DNA from: DATKDP01 sp035546335
GTDB lineage: Bacteria > Acidobacteriota > Thermoanaerobaculia > Gp7-AA8
Length of the DNA stretch: 38,170 nt
Reading direction: 5' to 3'
Assembly: GCA_035546335.1 (NCBI GenBank)
Contig: DATKDP010000033.1
Span: 1 to 38,170 of the forward strand
In this document: in pieces, positions 8,630 through 16,174 of the stretch
Layout: each line of letters begins with the position of its first letter
Numbering within the stretch: position 1 is the stretch's first letter
Made by a program: the position numbers and the translations under genes
Notes under the pieces: generated by a model
What the model was told of the DNA's origin: nothing
The model's input: the letters and a program-made list of their open reading frames with translations, nothing else
Database searches by the model: none

Positions 8630-9186
8630 CCCTGCACCTCTTTGGCGAGTCGACCCAGCTTCTCGTCTTCTGCCGCGAGAACAATCCGGGCGGCAGCCTC
8701 GGCGTCCGACAGCGGATCGTGATGAGCCAGGGAAATTCCGAGGTGGGCGGCGACGGTCGCAAGGTCGTTGGGGCGCAGACCCCACACGGCTTCCGCCAGA
8801 TTCCGCGAGCAGATGAACTTCAGTTTCGGCAGGCGGATCCCGTGCCGCCCCGCTGCCACCTGAAGTACTCGCCGATCGAACTTCGCGTTGTGTGCCACGA
8901 TCACAAATCCTGCCTCCTGAACGAGTGGTTCGATCTCACGCCATGCGTCATCGAACCTAACGCCAGCGGCGGCGTGCTCTCGCGTAATGCCGTGAATTGC
9001 AGAGAATTCGAACGCGACCGCCCCCGGGTCGAGTACGAACTTTTGAGTTCGCACGATCTTTCGCGAAAGGACCTGCACCGCAGCAACGGCACACGCCGAG
9101 GCGTGGCTGCGGTTCGCAGTCTCGAAGTCCAACGCGACGAAGGACAAAGGGCTGGGAGATCCAACTTGATCGACGCTGCTTTCCAT
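8626..9186 (-). CDS. DEDDh 3'-5' exonuclease (DnaQ-like), first gene of the cas operon
   Basis: 186 aa from the ATG at 9186; a TTG at 9246 would give 206 aa. The three exonuclease motifs are complete: ExoI D20 and E22 in FVALDFETA, ExoII D104 in VAHNAKFD, and ExoIII H156 and D161 in HDPLSDAEAA. It is therefore a stand-alone DnaQ/epsilon-type exonuclease with no polymerase, ligase or BRCT domain. Its stop overlaps the cas3 start, so it is translationally coupled to the cas genes. Established knowledge: DnaQ-family exonucleases trim prespacers for Cas1-Cas2 in type I-E, and some I-E Cas2 proteins carry a fused DnaQ domain. Inference: this one trims prespacers, or works with Cas3 during interference. 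Confidence 0.9.
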   Translation of the reverse strand: MESSVDQVGSPSPLSFVALDFETANRSHASACAVAAVQVLSRKIVRTQKFVLDPGAVAFEFSAIHGITREHAAAGVRFDDAWREIEPLVQEAGFVIVAHNAKFDRRVLQVAAGRHGIRLPKLKFICSRNLAEAVWGLRPNDLATVAAHLGISLAHHDPLSDAEAAARIVLAAEDEKLGRLAKEVQG

Positions 9187-9411
9187 TGCGAAATGAATCT
9201 CGTCCGAATCCAGGGACTCCTTGTTGCCTTCAGGGGGATGCTGCAAAGAGATCTCTGTTGCACGAAGTGACGCGAATGGAGATCTTTTTACCCTCTGGGT
9301 CTCACGGCGTTTTCTTCAGCCGCTCCACAATAGAGTAGTTCGCTGTCAGTTTCCGTCACTCGGATTTGGAAGCGGAATTCCAGCGTTCTACTTGCCGGGA
9401 AGACGGTGTCT
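9187..9411 (-). promoter_or_regulatory. Control region ahead of the exonuclease-cas operon
   Basis: About 225 bp separate the WYL regulator from the exonuclease ATG. No convincing sigma-70 promoter was found. Small palindromes occur at 9247-9256 (AGAGATCTCT), at 9280-9285 (AGATCT, 31 bp from the first AGATCT) and at 9290-9300 (ACCC-TCT-GGGT). These are possible operator sites for the neighbouring regulator; that assignment is inference. Read-through from the WYL gene is also possible because it is on the same strand. Confidence 0.35.
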
Positions 9412-10377
9412 TCACCTTCTGATCCTTTTTACCATTGCAGCGCGTGCGCGCTGCGGACGATGGGCGGCCGCGGTCGATTCTGCGATATTTCGTATTCGCT
9501 CGATGAGCTCGGAGGGCTCCACGGCTGTCGCTGCCCCTGCGAAACCCGTTATCCACCGGGCGAGCTCGTCGAGAGCGCCGACTTGCGCATGATAATCGAG
9601 GCGCCCATCCGAGCGTCGTTTCTTCCTTTCCCCGGGATGATGCAAAGCGTGCTCGATCAATGGTGCAACCGAGGAATCGAAGACGATCCATACGTCGTAG
9701 GTCTTCGTGGATTTCGCGACGCCCCAACTGTGCTCGAACCATTCTTCGGCGTCGAAGTCACGAGGCCGCTCGAAGCTTGTTCCGATCGGGAGTACTCCCG
9801 TGATGCGGTCGAGGCGAAAGGTTCGCGGCTCGTCATGTAGATGACAACGCCCGACCAGATACCACGCCTCTGAGCGATGCAGCAGTCTCCACGGATCAAT
9901 TCCTCGCCATGCCACTCGTCCACTATTGAGCGAGGTGTAGAGGATTGAGATTGAATAGTTCGTGGTGATCGCATGTTCGATGGCCGTGACGATTCCCGCG
10001 TCAGTTGAACCGCTGCGATCTGGTCCGGCAAGGGTAGCCACTGTCGTTCTTGGATTTCGTCTGGCGAGCTTCGCGCGAACCGCCCTTAGCGTGTCGCCCC
10101 ATGCCGGCTGCCGTTCAACATGTGGATTCTCGAGCGCGAGTGCCAGGAGCAGGCGTTCGTTGGGTGCAAGTGGGATTGCCTTGATCGCCGCGCCATCAGA
10201 AAGTTTATAGCGACCATGGTCACGATCGATCGCGACGCCTCGCGCCTCGAGATCAGCCAGATCGCGATAAACGGTTCGCGGAGATGTCTCGAGAGCAATG
10301 GAGAGATCCGCCAGTTTCCGGCGTGATGGTCCAGAGAGAAGTTGCACAAGGGCGAAAAGTCGATCGGCACGCGGCAT
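9412..10377 (-). CDS. HTH-WYL domain transcriptional regulator
   Basis: 321 aa. The N-terminus holds a DeoR-like winged helix (residues about 5-60; RKLADLSIALETSPRTVYRDL is the recognition region). The middle and C-terminus form a WYL domain, with WRGIDPWRLLHRSEAWYLVGRC and RTFRLDRITGV carrying the typical arginine and WYL residues. WYL proteins sense nucleic acid or nucleotide ligands and are known repressors or activators at several CRISPR loci. Being directly upstream and codirectional with a complete I-E operon, this is the likely regulator of it (inference). No frameshift or missing part is seen. Confidence 0.9.
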   Translation of the reverse strand: MPRADRLFALVQLLSGPSRRKLADLSIALETSPRTVYRDLADLEARGVAIDRDHGRYKLSDGAAIKAIPLAPNERLLLALALENPHVERQPAWGDTLRAVRAKLARRNPRTTVATLAGPDRSGSTDAGIVTAIEHAITTNYSISILYTSLNSGRVAWRGIDPWRLLHRSEAWYLVGRCHLHDEPRTFRLDRITGVLPIGTSFERPRDFDAEEWFEHSWGVAKSTKTYDVWIVFDSSVAPLIEHALHHPGERKKRRSDGRLDYHAQVGALDELARWITGFAGAATAVEPSELIERIRNIAESTAAAHRPQRARAAMVKRIRR

Positions 10378-10654
10378 GTTGCGACCAGGACGAACAGCTT
10401 ATCAAATAGTGAGGTGTCTGCCGACCGCAGGAATGTAGGGTCTGATCGTCTCAGCCTTGGATACACTCCAGACGACCCGCATTTGCGCGACGTCACATGC
10501 TCGCGAGAATGCGGGCGAAGCTATTGCGCGCCGACATTCTCGCAAGCTCCTTGGGGCAACTCTCGCGCAAATGCTTCGCCCCTACGAGTCCGTCAGCATC
10601 TCGCGCGCAGCGCCTGCGAGAATCGGTCATGGACTGCCGCGCCGCGGCGCGACC
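10378..10654. other. Gap between the helicase and WYL genes
   Basis: This 277-bp gap contains copy A of the dispersed palindromic repeat (10513-10585) and no credible gene. The helicase reads into it from the right and the WYL regulator starts at its left edge. The promoter of the regulator should lie here, but no confident -35/-10 pair was picked out. Confidence 0.6.
10513..10585. repeat. Dispersed palindromic repeat, copy A
   Basis: The arms GGGCGAAGCTATTGCGCG (10513-10530) and CGCGCAAATGCTTCGCCC (10564-10581) are near-perfect inverted repeats around a 33-nt centre, followed by CTAC. This is the most diverged of the three copies in the window; the others are at 12453 and 15190. It has no coding capacity and resembles REP or MITE-like intergenic elements. 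Confidence 0.85.
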
Positions 10655-12289
10655 TCACGTCGGCTGCGTCCTGCGAGATGCGCGGATCCGCTCGTAGAAG
10701 CTGCGGGCCGCTTCGCTGCAGCGCACCTCCGAGGCGCGGACGGCTCTTCGCAGCGAGAGTCCTTCGATGGTCTGGCAACGGCTCAACGCGACGTATACCT
10801 GTCCCTCGGCGAACGCTCCGCGATCGAGATCGACCATCACGCGCGAGAGCGTCAGTCCCTGCGCCTTGTGGATCGTCACCGCCCACGCCGGGATCAGCGG
10901 AAACTGCACGTAGGTCCCGGCGATCTCTTCGGCGATCGTCTTCGCCTTCGCATCGAACGCATAGCGGATGTCCTGCCACTCGGTCCGCTCCACCTCGTGC
11001 TCCGACCCGTCCTCGAGCCGGACACCGATGGCATCGGTGCGCAGCGATGTGACGATGCCGGTGGTCCCGTTCACCCACCGGCGCTCCGGACCGTCGTTGC
11101 GGACGAACATCACCTGCGCTCCCACCTTGAGCACGAGCCGGGGGGGAGCGGGAAGCCGGTCCTCGCCTGCGGTGATGAACGATCCGGTGCACGCCGCATC
11201 GAAGGTGCGAGGTTTCGCCTTCAGCTCCGCGAGGCGCGCTTCGTTCTCCATCGCTGCGGCTTTGCGGGTGGGGACGAGAATCAGGTGCTGTCCCTCGATC
11301 GCCCGTCCGATGCAGCGCTCGTTGATCGCCCGCACTGCGTCCGAGACGCCGTCGCCGTCGCGGATCGCGGCGAGGAGCGAGGCGAACGACGCATCGCGCT
11401 GGCGATAGACGATCTCCAGTTCCACGGGAAAGAACGTCAGCCCCCGGAGGCTGTGCGCCGAAAAGAAATAAGGCGATGCGTATCGCTGCCCGATGAGCTC
11501 CGCATCGCGCGAGGTCACGACCGGCGGCAACTGGAACAGATCACCGACGAGAACCAGCTGGACTCCGCCGAAGGGTCTGTCGGATTTGCGGTTGCGGCGG
11601 AGGAACGCATCGACGCCGTCGAGGATGTCGGCGCGCACCATCGAGATCTCGTCGATGATCATCAGGTCGATCGCCTTCACCAGGTCCGGATCCTCCGCAT
11701 CCTGCGCGTCCTCCGGCAACACCGGACGGAGCGGCAGGCGACAGAACGAGTGGATGGTCTGCCCGCCGGCGGTGAGCGCGGCGACGCCGGTAGGCGCGAG
11801 CACGACCGACCGTTTTTCCGGATGGCGCGCACGCAGCTCGCGAATGAAGGTCGACTTCCCAGTCCCTGCGCCGCCGGTGACGAAGAGGATCTGACGTCCC
11901 GCCGCCACGGCATCGAACGCCGACTGCAGCCGCGGATTGATCTCGATCGGCTCGCGCTCCGGTTTGGCAGCCAGCCGCCGCCGCCGCTTGCGCGCGGGAC
12001 CAGACCATTTGGAGGACTGGAAACGATTGGGGCTGGCTGTTGGCGGCTTCCGTGGACGAGCCGCCTTCGACGAGGGAGGGGAGGGGCTCGCCGGCTCGGG
12101 CTCTCCGAGGAGCTTCGCCAGTTTGATTGCGAGAGCGTGCCACTCCCGGCGGAGCTCCCAGTCGCAGCCCTGCTCGTCGAGGATGCGATACAGGCGCCGC
12201 AGATGCCCGACCCGATCGCGTTTGGCGCGGCTGCGCGGCAGGCGCTCCATCGCGATGTCGACCCAGGCGATCAGCTCGTCGAGAGTCAT
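10655..12289 (-). CDS. Pif1/RecD-like SF1 DNA helicase
   Basis: 544 aa. Residues 1-70 are a short helical region, 70-115 a Pro/Ala/Lys/Arg-rich linker, and the remainder an SF1B helicase. Motifs seen are Walker A (GGAGTGKSTF, about 138), TGVAA in motif Ia, Walker B (MIIDEISM, about 210), VGDLFQLPPV (motif III), GAQVMFVRND, AVTIHKAQGLTL (motif V) and VYVALSRCQTIEGL (motif VI). This set is diagnostic of bacterial Pif1-like helicases, which unwind 5'-3' and resolve G-quadruplexes and R-loops. It is on the same strand as the CRISPR operon but separated by a 277-bp gap and a repeat, so a CRISPR role is not shown. Confidence 0.9.
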   Translation of the reverse strand: MTLDELIAWVDIAMERLPRSRAKRDRVGHLRRLYRILDEQGCDWELRREWHALAIKLAKLLGEPEPASPSPPSSKAARPRKPPTASPNRFQSSKWSGPARKRRRRLAAKPEREPIEINPRLQSAFDAVAAGRQILFVTGGAGTGKSTFIRELRARHPEKRSVVLAPTGVAALTAGGQTIHSFCRLPLRPVLPEDAQDAEDPDLVKAIDLMIIDEISMVRADILDGVDAFLRRNRKSDRPFGGVQLVLVGDLFQLPPVVTSRDAELIGQRYASPYFFSAHSLRGLTFFPVELEIVYRQRDASFASLLAAIRDGDGVSDAVRAINERCIGRAIEGQHLILVPTRKAAAMENEARLAELKAKPRTFDAACTGSFITAGEDRLPAPPRLVLKVGAQVMFVRNDGPERRWVNGTTGIVTSLRTDAIGVRLEDGSEHEVERTEWQDIRYAFDAKAKTIAEEIAGTYVQFPLIPAWAVTIHKAQGLTLSRVMVDLDRGAFAEGQVYVALSRCQTIEGLSLRRAVRASEVRCSEAARSFYERIRASRRTQPT

Positions 12290-12582
12290 CCGGCTGATCC
12301 TACACGAGAGATATCATGGCGAGGGGAGTCGAGCTCGGATCCGGGGCCTTGCAGTCATTACGAGAGGCGGGGCGCACGTTTGCGTGGCACGTGTGTCGCG
12401 CGAACGTCACATTTCTGCTCGTTAGCGGTTGGTTCGATCAGCGCAAGCACCCGGACGAAGCTATTGCGCTGCGTCGCGGCGTGGCAAGCCCTCGGCTCTG
12501 TCCCTCGCGCAAATGCTTCGTCCCTACGAGAGGCGGCGTCGCCGCCTTGCAGGGCGCGTGACGATTCCCTAGACTCGTTCCG
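12290..12582. other. Divergent intergenic region with repeat copy B
   Basis: The region separates the helicase (leftward) from the YdeP-like gene (rightward) and must hold both promoters. Its main recognisable content is the palindromic repeat at 12453-12530. No clear -35/-10 pair was identified, and no short gene is supported here. Confidence 0.5.
12453..12530. repeat. Dispersed palindromic repeat, copy B
   Basis: The left arm GGACGAAGCTATTGCGC (12453-12469) and the right arm GCGCAAATGCTTCGTCC (12507-12523) form a long hairpin around a 37-nt centre. The copy is closely similar to copy C over roughly 90 bp, including the preceding GCAAGCACCC and the centre. Confidence 0.9.
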
Positions 12583-14754
12583 ATGGCTGCGCCGAGGGTC
12601 TCTGCAGGCGGCGGACTCGCCGCGATCAACTATGTCTTCCGCAAGGGGAGAGAGGTCGGACTCTTCGAGCTCTATCGCAGACTCCGCTCGCGCAATGCGT
12701 GCAAGACGTGCGCGCTCGGCATGGGTGGCCAGCGCGGCGGCATGGTCAACGAGGCGGGCCACTTCCCCGAGGTCTGCAAGAAGTCGGTTCAGGCGCAGGC
12801 CGGCGACATGGGAGAGGCGATCACCGAGGATCTGATTCGGACGACTTCGTTCGAAGAGCTGGGAAGAAAGTCCCCCGCCGAGCTCGAACGCCTCGGCAGG
12901 ATCGCGTTTCCGATGATCGCCGAGCCGGGGGATACGCACTTTCGCCCGATCTCCTGGAACGAGGCGTACGAGACGATGGCGGGCGCCTTCCGCGAAGCCG
13001 ATCCGCATGAGGTGTTCTTCTACTCCTCCGGGCGGTCGAGCAACGAGGCGGCGTTTCTGATGCAGATCGTCGCACGCGCCTGGGGAAGCCCGAACATCAA
13101 CAATTGCTCGTTCTACTGCCATCAGGCTTCCGGGGTGGCTCTCGGCCAGGTCTACGGCTCGGGGACGTCGTCGATCGTGCTCGAGGATCTCGAGAAGGCG
13201 GACTTCGCTCTCGTCGCAGGCGCGAATCCGGCGAGCAATCATCCGCGGCTGATCACGCAGCTCGTCCGCCTTCGCGAGCGCGGCGGAAAGGTCATCGTCG
13301 TCAACCCGCTGAAGGAGCTGGGGCTCGTTCGCTTCCGCGTTCCCTCGCTCTGGAAGAGCATGCTCTTCGGCTCGCGCGTCTCCGACATCTATCTGCAACC
13401 GAACATCGGCGGCGACATCGCTCTCTTCAAGGCGCTGCTCAAGGGCGTCATCGAAGGAGGCGGTATCGATCCGGACTTCGTGAAGCAATCCACCTCGGGG
13501 TGGGACGAGGTGAAGCGCGACGTCGAGGCGACGAGCTGGGACGAGCTCGTTCGCGCGAGCGGCGTGTCTCGACCCGACATCGATCGCACCGTCGCCGCAA
13601 TCCTCGGCGCCAGGCGCGGGATCTTTCTCTGGGCCATGGGTCTCACGCACCACGTTCACGGCGTCGACAACATTCTCGCGCTCGCCAATCTCGCACTTGC
13701 GCGCGGATGGCTTGGGCGGCCGGGCTGCGGCCTGCTGCCGATTCGAGGGCATTCGAACGTGCAGGGAGTCGGCTCGATGGGTGTGGCGCCCGAACTGAAG
13801 GAAGCGTTCGCGAAGCGGCTCGACGAGCTCTATGGGATCACCGTGACCTCGGGAGGGCTCGACACGTTCGGGTCGATGGTCGCCGCGCACGAAGGGAAGA
13901 TCCGCGCGGCGTTTCTGCTTGGAGGGAATCTCTTTTCCTCAAATCCCGATCGCGAGTGGGCGGCCGGGGCGCTGCGAAAGATCCCGTTCACGCTCTACGT
14001 CTCGACGAAGTTGAACGAGGGGCACATCCACGGCAGGGGAGAGACCTCGCTCGTGCTGCCTCCGCTCGCGCGCGACGAAGAAGCGCAGGCGACGACGCAG
14101 GAGTCGATGTTCAATTTCGTACGGATGTCGGATGGCGGCGTTCCGGCCGTTCGCGGCGACATGCGCAGCGAGGTCGAGATCATCGCATCGTTCGCCGAGC
14201 GGGTGCTGCCACCCGGCCGTTTCGACTGGACGGCCCTCCGATCTCACAAGAGGCTTCGCGAAGAGATTGCGCGCGCGGTGCCGGGATTCGAGCCGGTGGC
14301 TCGCATCGAGACGGCGGGAGAGTTTCAGATCCCGGGACGGACGTTTCACGCGGCGGCATTCAATACGCCCGACGGGAAAGCGCGGTTTCATGTGATCCCG
14401 TTGCCGCCGGCGCCGGAGAAGAGTGAATTTCTGCTGATGACGATCCGCTCGGAGGGGCAGTTCAACACAGTCGTCTATGAAGAGGAAGATCTCTACCGCG
14501 GGAATCGCCGGCGCGATGTCGTCATGATGTCGAAGGGCGATGCCGGGGGGCTCGGTGTGCGCGAGGGGGATCGGGTCGTCGTCGAGACCGACACTGGCTC
14601 GCTGGAGCTGCGGGTCGCAGTGACCGAGATTCGCGACGGTAACCTCGCGGCGTACTACCCCGAAGCGAACGCGATCGTCGGCCGGCGGATCGATGCGCGA
14701 TCGAAGACGCCGGCGTTCAAGTCAGTCCCGGTGCGCGTGCGAAAGCTGGCGTAG
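12583..14754 (+). CDS. FdhF/YdeP-family molybdopterin oxidoreductase
   Basis: 723 aa. It resembles the alpha subunit of formate dehydrogenases but belongs to the YdeP-like branch. Visible features are C40-x2-C43 in ACKTCALGMGGQRGG, the molybdopterin-binding segments FFYSSGRSSNEAAFL and CSFYCHQASGVALGQ (C179 near the expected metal-ligand position), VVNPLKELGL, and a C-terminal dinucleotide-binding barrel (VREGDRVVVETDTGSLELRV). The N-terminal cysteine set is shorter than the four-Cys 4Fe-4S motif of true FdhF. Physiological substrates of this family are uncertain (E. coli YdeP is linked to acid resistance). No Mo-cofactor genes or electron-transfer partner lie next to it. No Shine-Dalgarno is evident before the ATG. 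Confidence 0.9.
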   Translation: MAAPRVSAGGGLAAINYVFRKGREVGLFELYRRLRSRNACKTCALGMGGQRGGMVNEAGHFPEVCKKSVQAQAGDMGEAITEDLIRTTSFEELGRKSPAELERLGRIAFPMIAEPGDTHFRPISWNEAYETMAGAFREADPHEVFFYSSGRSSNEAAFLMQIVARAWGSPNINNCSFYCHQASGVALGQVYGSGTSSIVLEDLEKADFALVAGANPASNHPRLITQLVRLRERGGKVIVVNPLKELGLVRFRVPSLWKSMLFGSRVSDIYLQPNIGGDIALFKALLKGVIEGGGIDPDFVKQSTSGWDEVKRDVEATSWDELVRASGVSRPDIDRTVAAILGARRGIFLWAMGLTHHVHGVDNILALANLALARGWLGRPGCGLLPIRGHSNVQGVGSMGVAPELKEAFAKRLDELYGITVTSGGLDTFGSMVAAHEGKIRAAFLLGGNLFSSNPDREWAAGALRKIPFTLYVSTKLNEGHIHGRGETSLVLPPLARDEEAQATTQESMFNFVRMSDGGVPAVRGDMRSEVEIIASFAERVLPPGRFDWTALRSHKRLREEIARAVPGFEPVARIETAGEFQIPGRTFHAAAFNTPDGKARFHVIPLPPAPEKSEFLLMTIRSEGQFNTVVYEEEDLYRGNRRRDVVMMSKGDAGGLGVREGDRVVVETDTGSLELRVAVTEIRDGNLAAYYPEANAIVGRRIDARSKTPAFKSVPVRVRKLA

Positions 14755-14776
14755 AGAGAGCGTCCCTGGCGTCTGA

Positions 14777-14873
14777 GGGGGTCGGGCGTCCCCGCCCGAT
14801 CGAGGCGGCGTCCTCTCGCCGCCCCTCGCAAGTCGGGACGATGGGAGCAGGCCTGCCAGCGATGGCGAGGACG
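14777..14873. repeat. Direct repeat 3' of tRNA-Val, copy 1
   Basis: It shares GGGGGTCGGGC..CCCGATCGAGGCGGCGTCC at its left and CTGCCAGCGATGGCGAGGACG at its right end with 15046-15138, in the same orientation. The middle part is less conserved. The two copies flank the tRNA-Val gene. No coding capacity is apparent. Confidence 0.7.
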
Positions 14874-14917
14874 CCCTCGCGTATCGTGCGAGGACGCACG
14901 ACCCCCATGAATGCGAT

Positions 14918-14992
14918 TGGTGCGGGGTACCGGATTCGAACCAGTGGCCCCCTGCTTGTAAGGCAGATGCTCTACCGCTGAGCTAACCCCGC
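14918..14992 (-). tRNA. tRNA-Val (anticodon UAC)
   Basis: The minus strand gives a complete cloverleaf. The acceptor stem GCGGGGT pairs with ACCCCGC; the D-arm contains AGCTCAGCGGTAGAGC; the anticodon stem TCTGC/GCAGG encloses the loop CTTACAA (anticodon TAC, at 14958-14960 on the plus strand); and the T-arm contains GGTTCGAATCC. The discriminator A and the CCA end are encoded (14918-14920). Confidence 0.97.
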
Positions 14993-15002
14993 ATGCCGTG
15001 CG

Positions 15003-15031
15003 ACTATAGCAGGAAGGCGTCCCGGCGTCAT
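15003..15031 (-). promoter_or_regulatory. Promoter of tRNA-Val
   Basis: On the minus strand ATGACG (15031-15026) and TATAGT (15008-15003) are spaced by 17 nt, and the -10 box ends 10 nt before the tRNA 5' end. The -35 box matches the consensus at 4 of 6 positions and the -10 box at 5 of 6. Confidence 0.7.
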
Positions 15032-15045
15032 CGGAAGCGTCTCTC

Positions 15046-15138
15046 GGGGGTCGGGCCTCTGGCCCGATCGAGGCGGCGTCCCGCCGTTTGTCGCGAGCAG
15101 GTAAGATGTGACCAAGTCTGCCAGCGATGGCGAGGACG
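15046..15138. repeat. Direct repeat 5' of tRNA-Val, copy 2
   Basis: Partner of 14777-14873; it lies just beyond the tRNA promoter. About 33 of the first 36-37 positions match, and a 21-nt block at the right end is identical. Confidence 0.7.
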
Positions 15139-15189
15139 TCACCTGGCCACTCGGGGCTGACGCGAGACGCCCTTTCCCCGCAAGCACCC

Positions 15190-15264
15190 GGACGAAGCTA
15201 TTGCGCTGCGTTGTGGCGCAGCAAGCCCCGGGCACTGTCCCTCGCGCAAATGCTTCGTCCCTAC
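15190..15264. repeat. Dispersed palindromic repeat, copy C
   Basis: The arms GGACGAAGCTATTGCGC (15190-15206) and GCGCAAATGCTTCGTCC (15244-15260) are identical to those of copy B, with a 37-nt centre that is largely conserved between the two. It ends 10 bp before the stop of the tandem UspA gene and could act as its transcript end. Confidence 0.9.
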
Positions 15265-15273
15265 AGGAGCGTT

Positions 15274-16110
15274 CTAAGGGGTTGGTGTCGTCATCGGTTC
15301 AGGAACGATGAGGACGGGCGTCTCGGCGCGGCGGATGATGGCGATCGAGGTGTCGCTCGGCTCTTCGCTCGGACCGCAGCCGGGTGAGATGATCGTGAGA
15401 TCGGCATCGCTCGAGGCGGCGAGCCGCACGATCTCGCGATCCGCACTCCCCTCGAGAATCACCTCGTCGACGTCGAGATCTTCGAGATGCTCGCGGACGG
15501 TGGATACCGCCTCGGCGGCTGTGGGGCTCGAAGCCTGGCCGGTCGCGCAGGCAATGGTGATCTTCGAGCCTTCGTGGCGCGCGATCGCCCCGGCGAGGGC
15601 GATTGCCATCTGCGAGGGCCGCGCGGGGTCGACGGCGAGAATCATCTTCTTCAGTGCGAGTCGCTTGCGGATTCCGTAGCGGATGGAGAGAAGCGGTACG
15701 GTGCAGCGGCTGAGGAGTGCGAGCGTGGTCGAGCCGACGATCAGGTGCGCGATGTGGTGGCGCGCGTGCGTGGCCATCACGATCAGATCCGCCTGTTCGT
15801 CGAGGGCCGTGCGGAGGATCTCGCCTCCCGGATCGGACGACTTCCGGACGATCAGGCGCGTCCGCAGCGTCGGGTCCGCACGCTCCACGTGCTTGCGAAG
15901 GAGCTCGAGCTCGTGCTGCTCGACATAGTCGTAGACCGAAGTGTCGGCGGGGTAGCGGAGCTGTGAGGGATCAGAACGGTGGGTCATCCGAACGTGAAGA
16001 ATCAACAGCTCGGCCTTCGTCGATTTGGCCATCCGGATTGCGTCATCGAACACCCATTTTGCGGCTGTCGAGAAGTCGGTCGGGATCAGGATCCTTCGCC
16101 ACGGAAACAT
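15274..16110 (-). CDS. Tandem universal stress protein (UspA x2)
   Basis: 278 aa with two Usp folds. Domain 1 (about 1-142) starts MFPWRRILIPTDFS and contains ADLIVMATHARHH and the nucleotide-binding-type VGSTTLALLSRCTVPLLSIR. Domain 2 (about 150-278) starts LKKMILAVDPARPSQMA and ends with IIRRAETPVLIVPEP; its ATP-binding glycine signature is weak. The ATG at 16110 is preferred over an upstream in-frame extension because the family begins at the first beta strand. It follows the lipoprotein gene with a 64-nt gap and is probably cotranscribed with it. Role: stress adaptation, exact function unknown. Confidence 0.9.
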   Translation of the reverse strand: MFPWRRILIPTDFSTAAKWVFDDAIRMAKSTKAELLILHVRMTHRSDPSQLRYPADTSVYDYVEQHELELLRKHVERADPTLRTRLIVRKSSDPGGEILRTALDEQADLIVMATHARHHIAHLIVGSTTLALLSRCTVPLLSIRYGIRKRLALKKMILAVDPARPSQMAIALAGAIARHEGSKITIACATGQASSPTAAEAVSTVREHLEDLDVDEVILEGSADREIVRLAASSDADLTIISPGCGPSEEPSDTSIAIIRRAETPVLIVPEPMTTPTP

Positions 16111-16174
16111 CGAAACGCTCCACGTCACATCGGGTGAATCGCCCGTGGGATGATCGAGCGCGGATACGGGCGAA

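Noticed and set aside
9187..9246. Longer exonuclease start at the TTG (206 aa)
   Set aside because: Possible, but the added 20 residues have no conserved features and no better ribosome site; the ATG at 9186 is kept.
9344..9349. CTGACA as -35 box of the cas operon
   Set aside because: No acceptable -10 box 16-18 nt downstream.
10457..12835. 792-codon plus-strand open frame
   Set aside because: Antisense to the Pif1-like helicase and spanning repeats; compositionally biased, no motifs.
12358..13890. 510-codon open frame on the minus strand
   Set aside because: Antisense to the YdeP-like gene; the product is Arg/Glu/His-rich without recognisable motifs, a GC-rich shadow frame.
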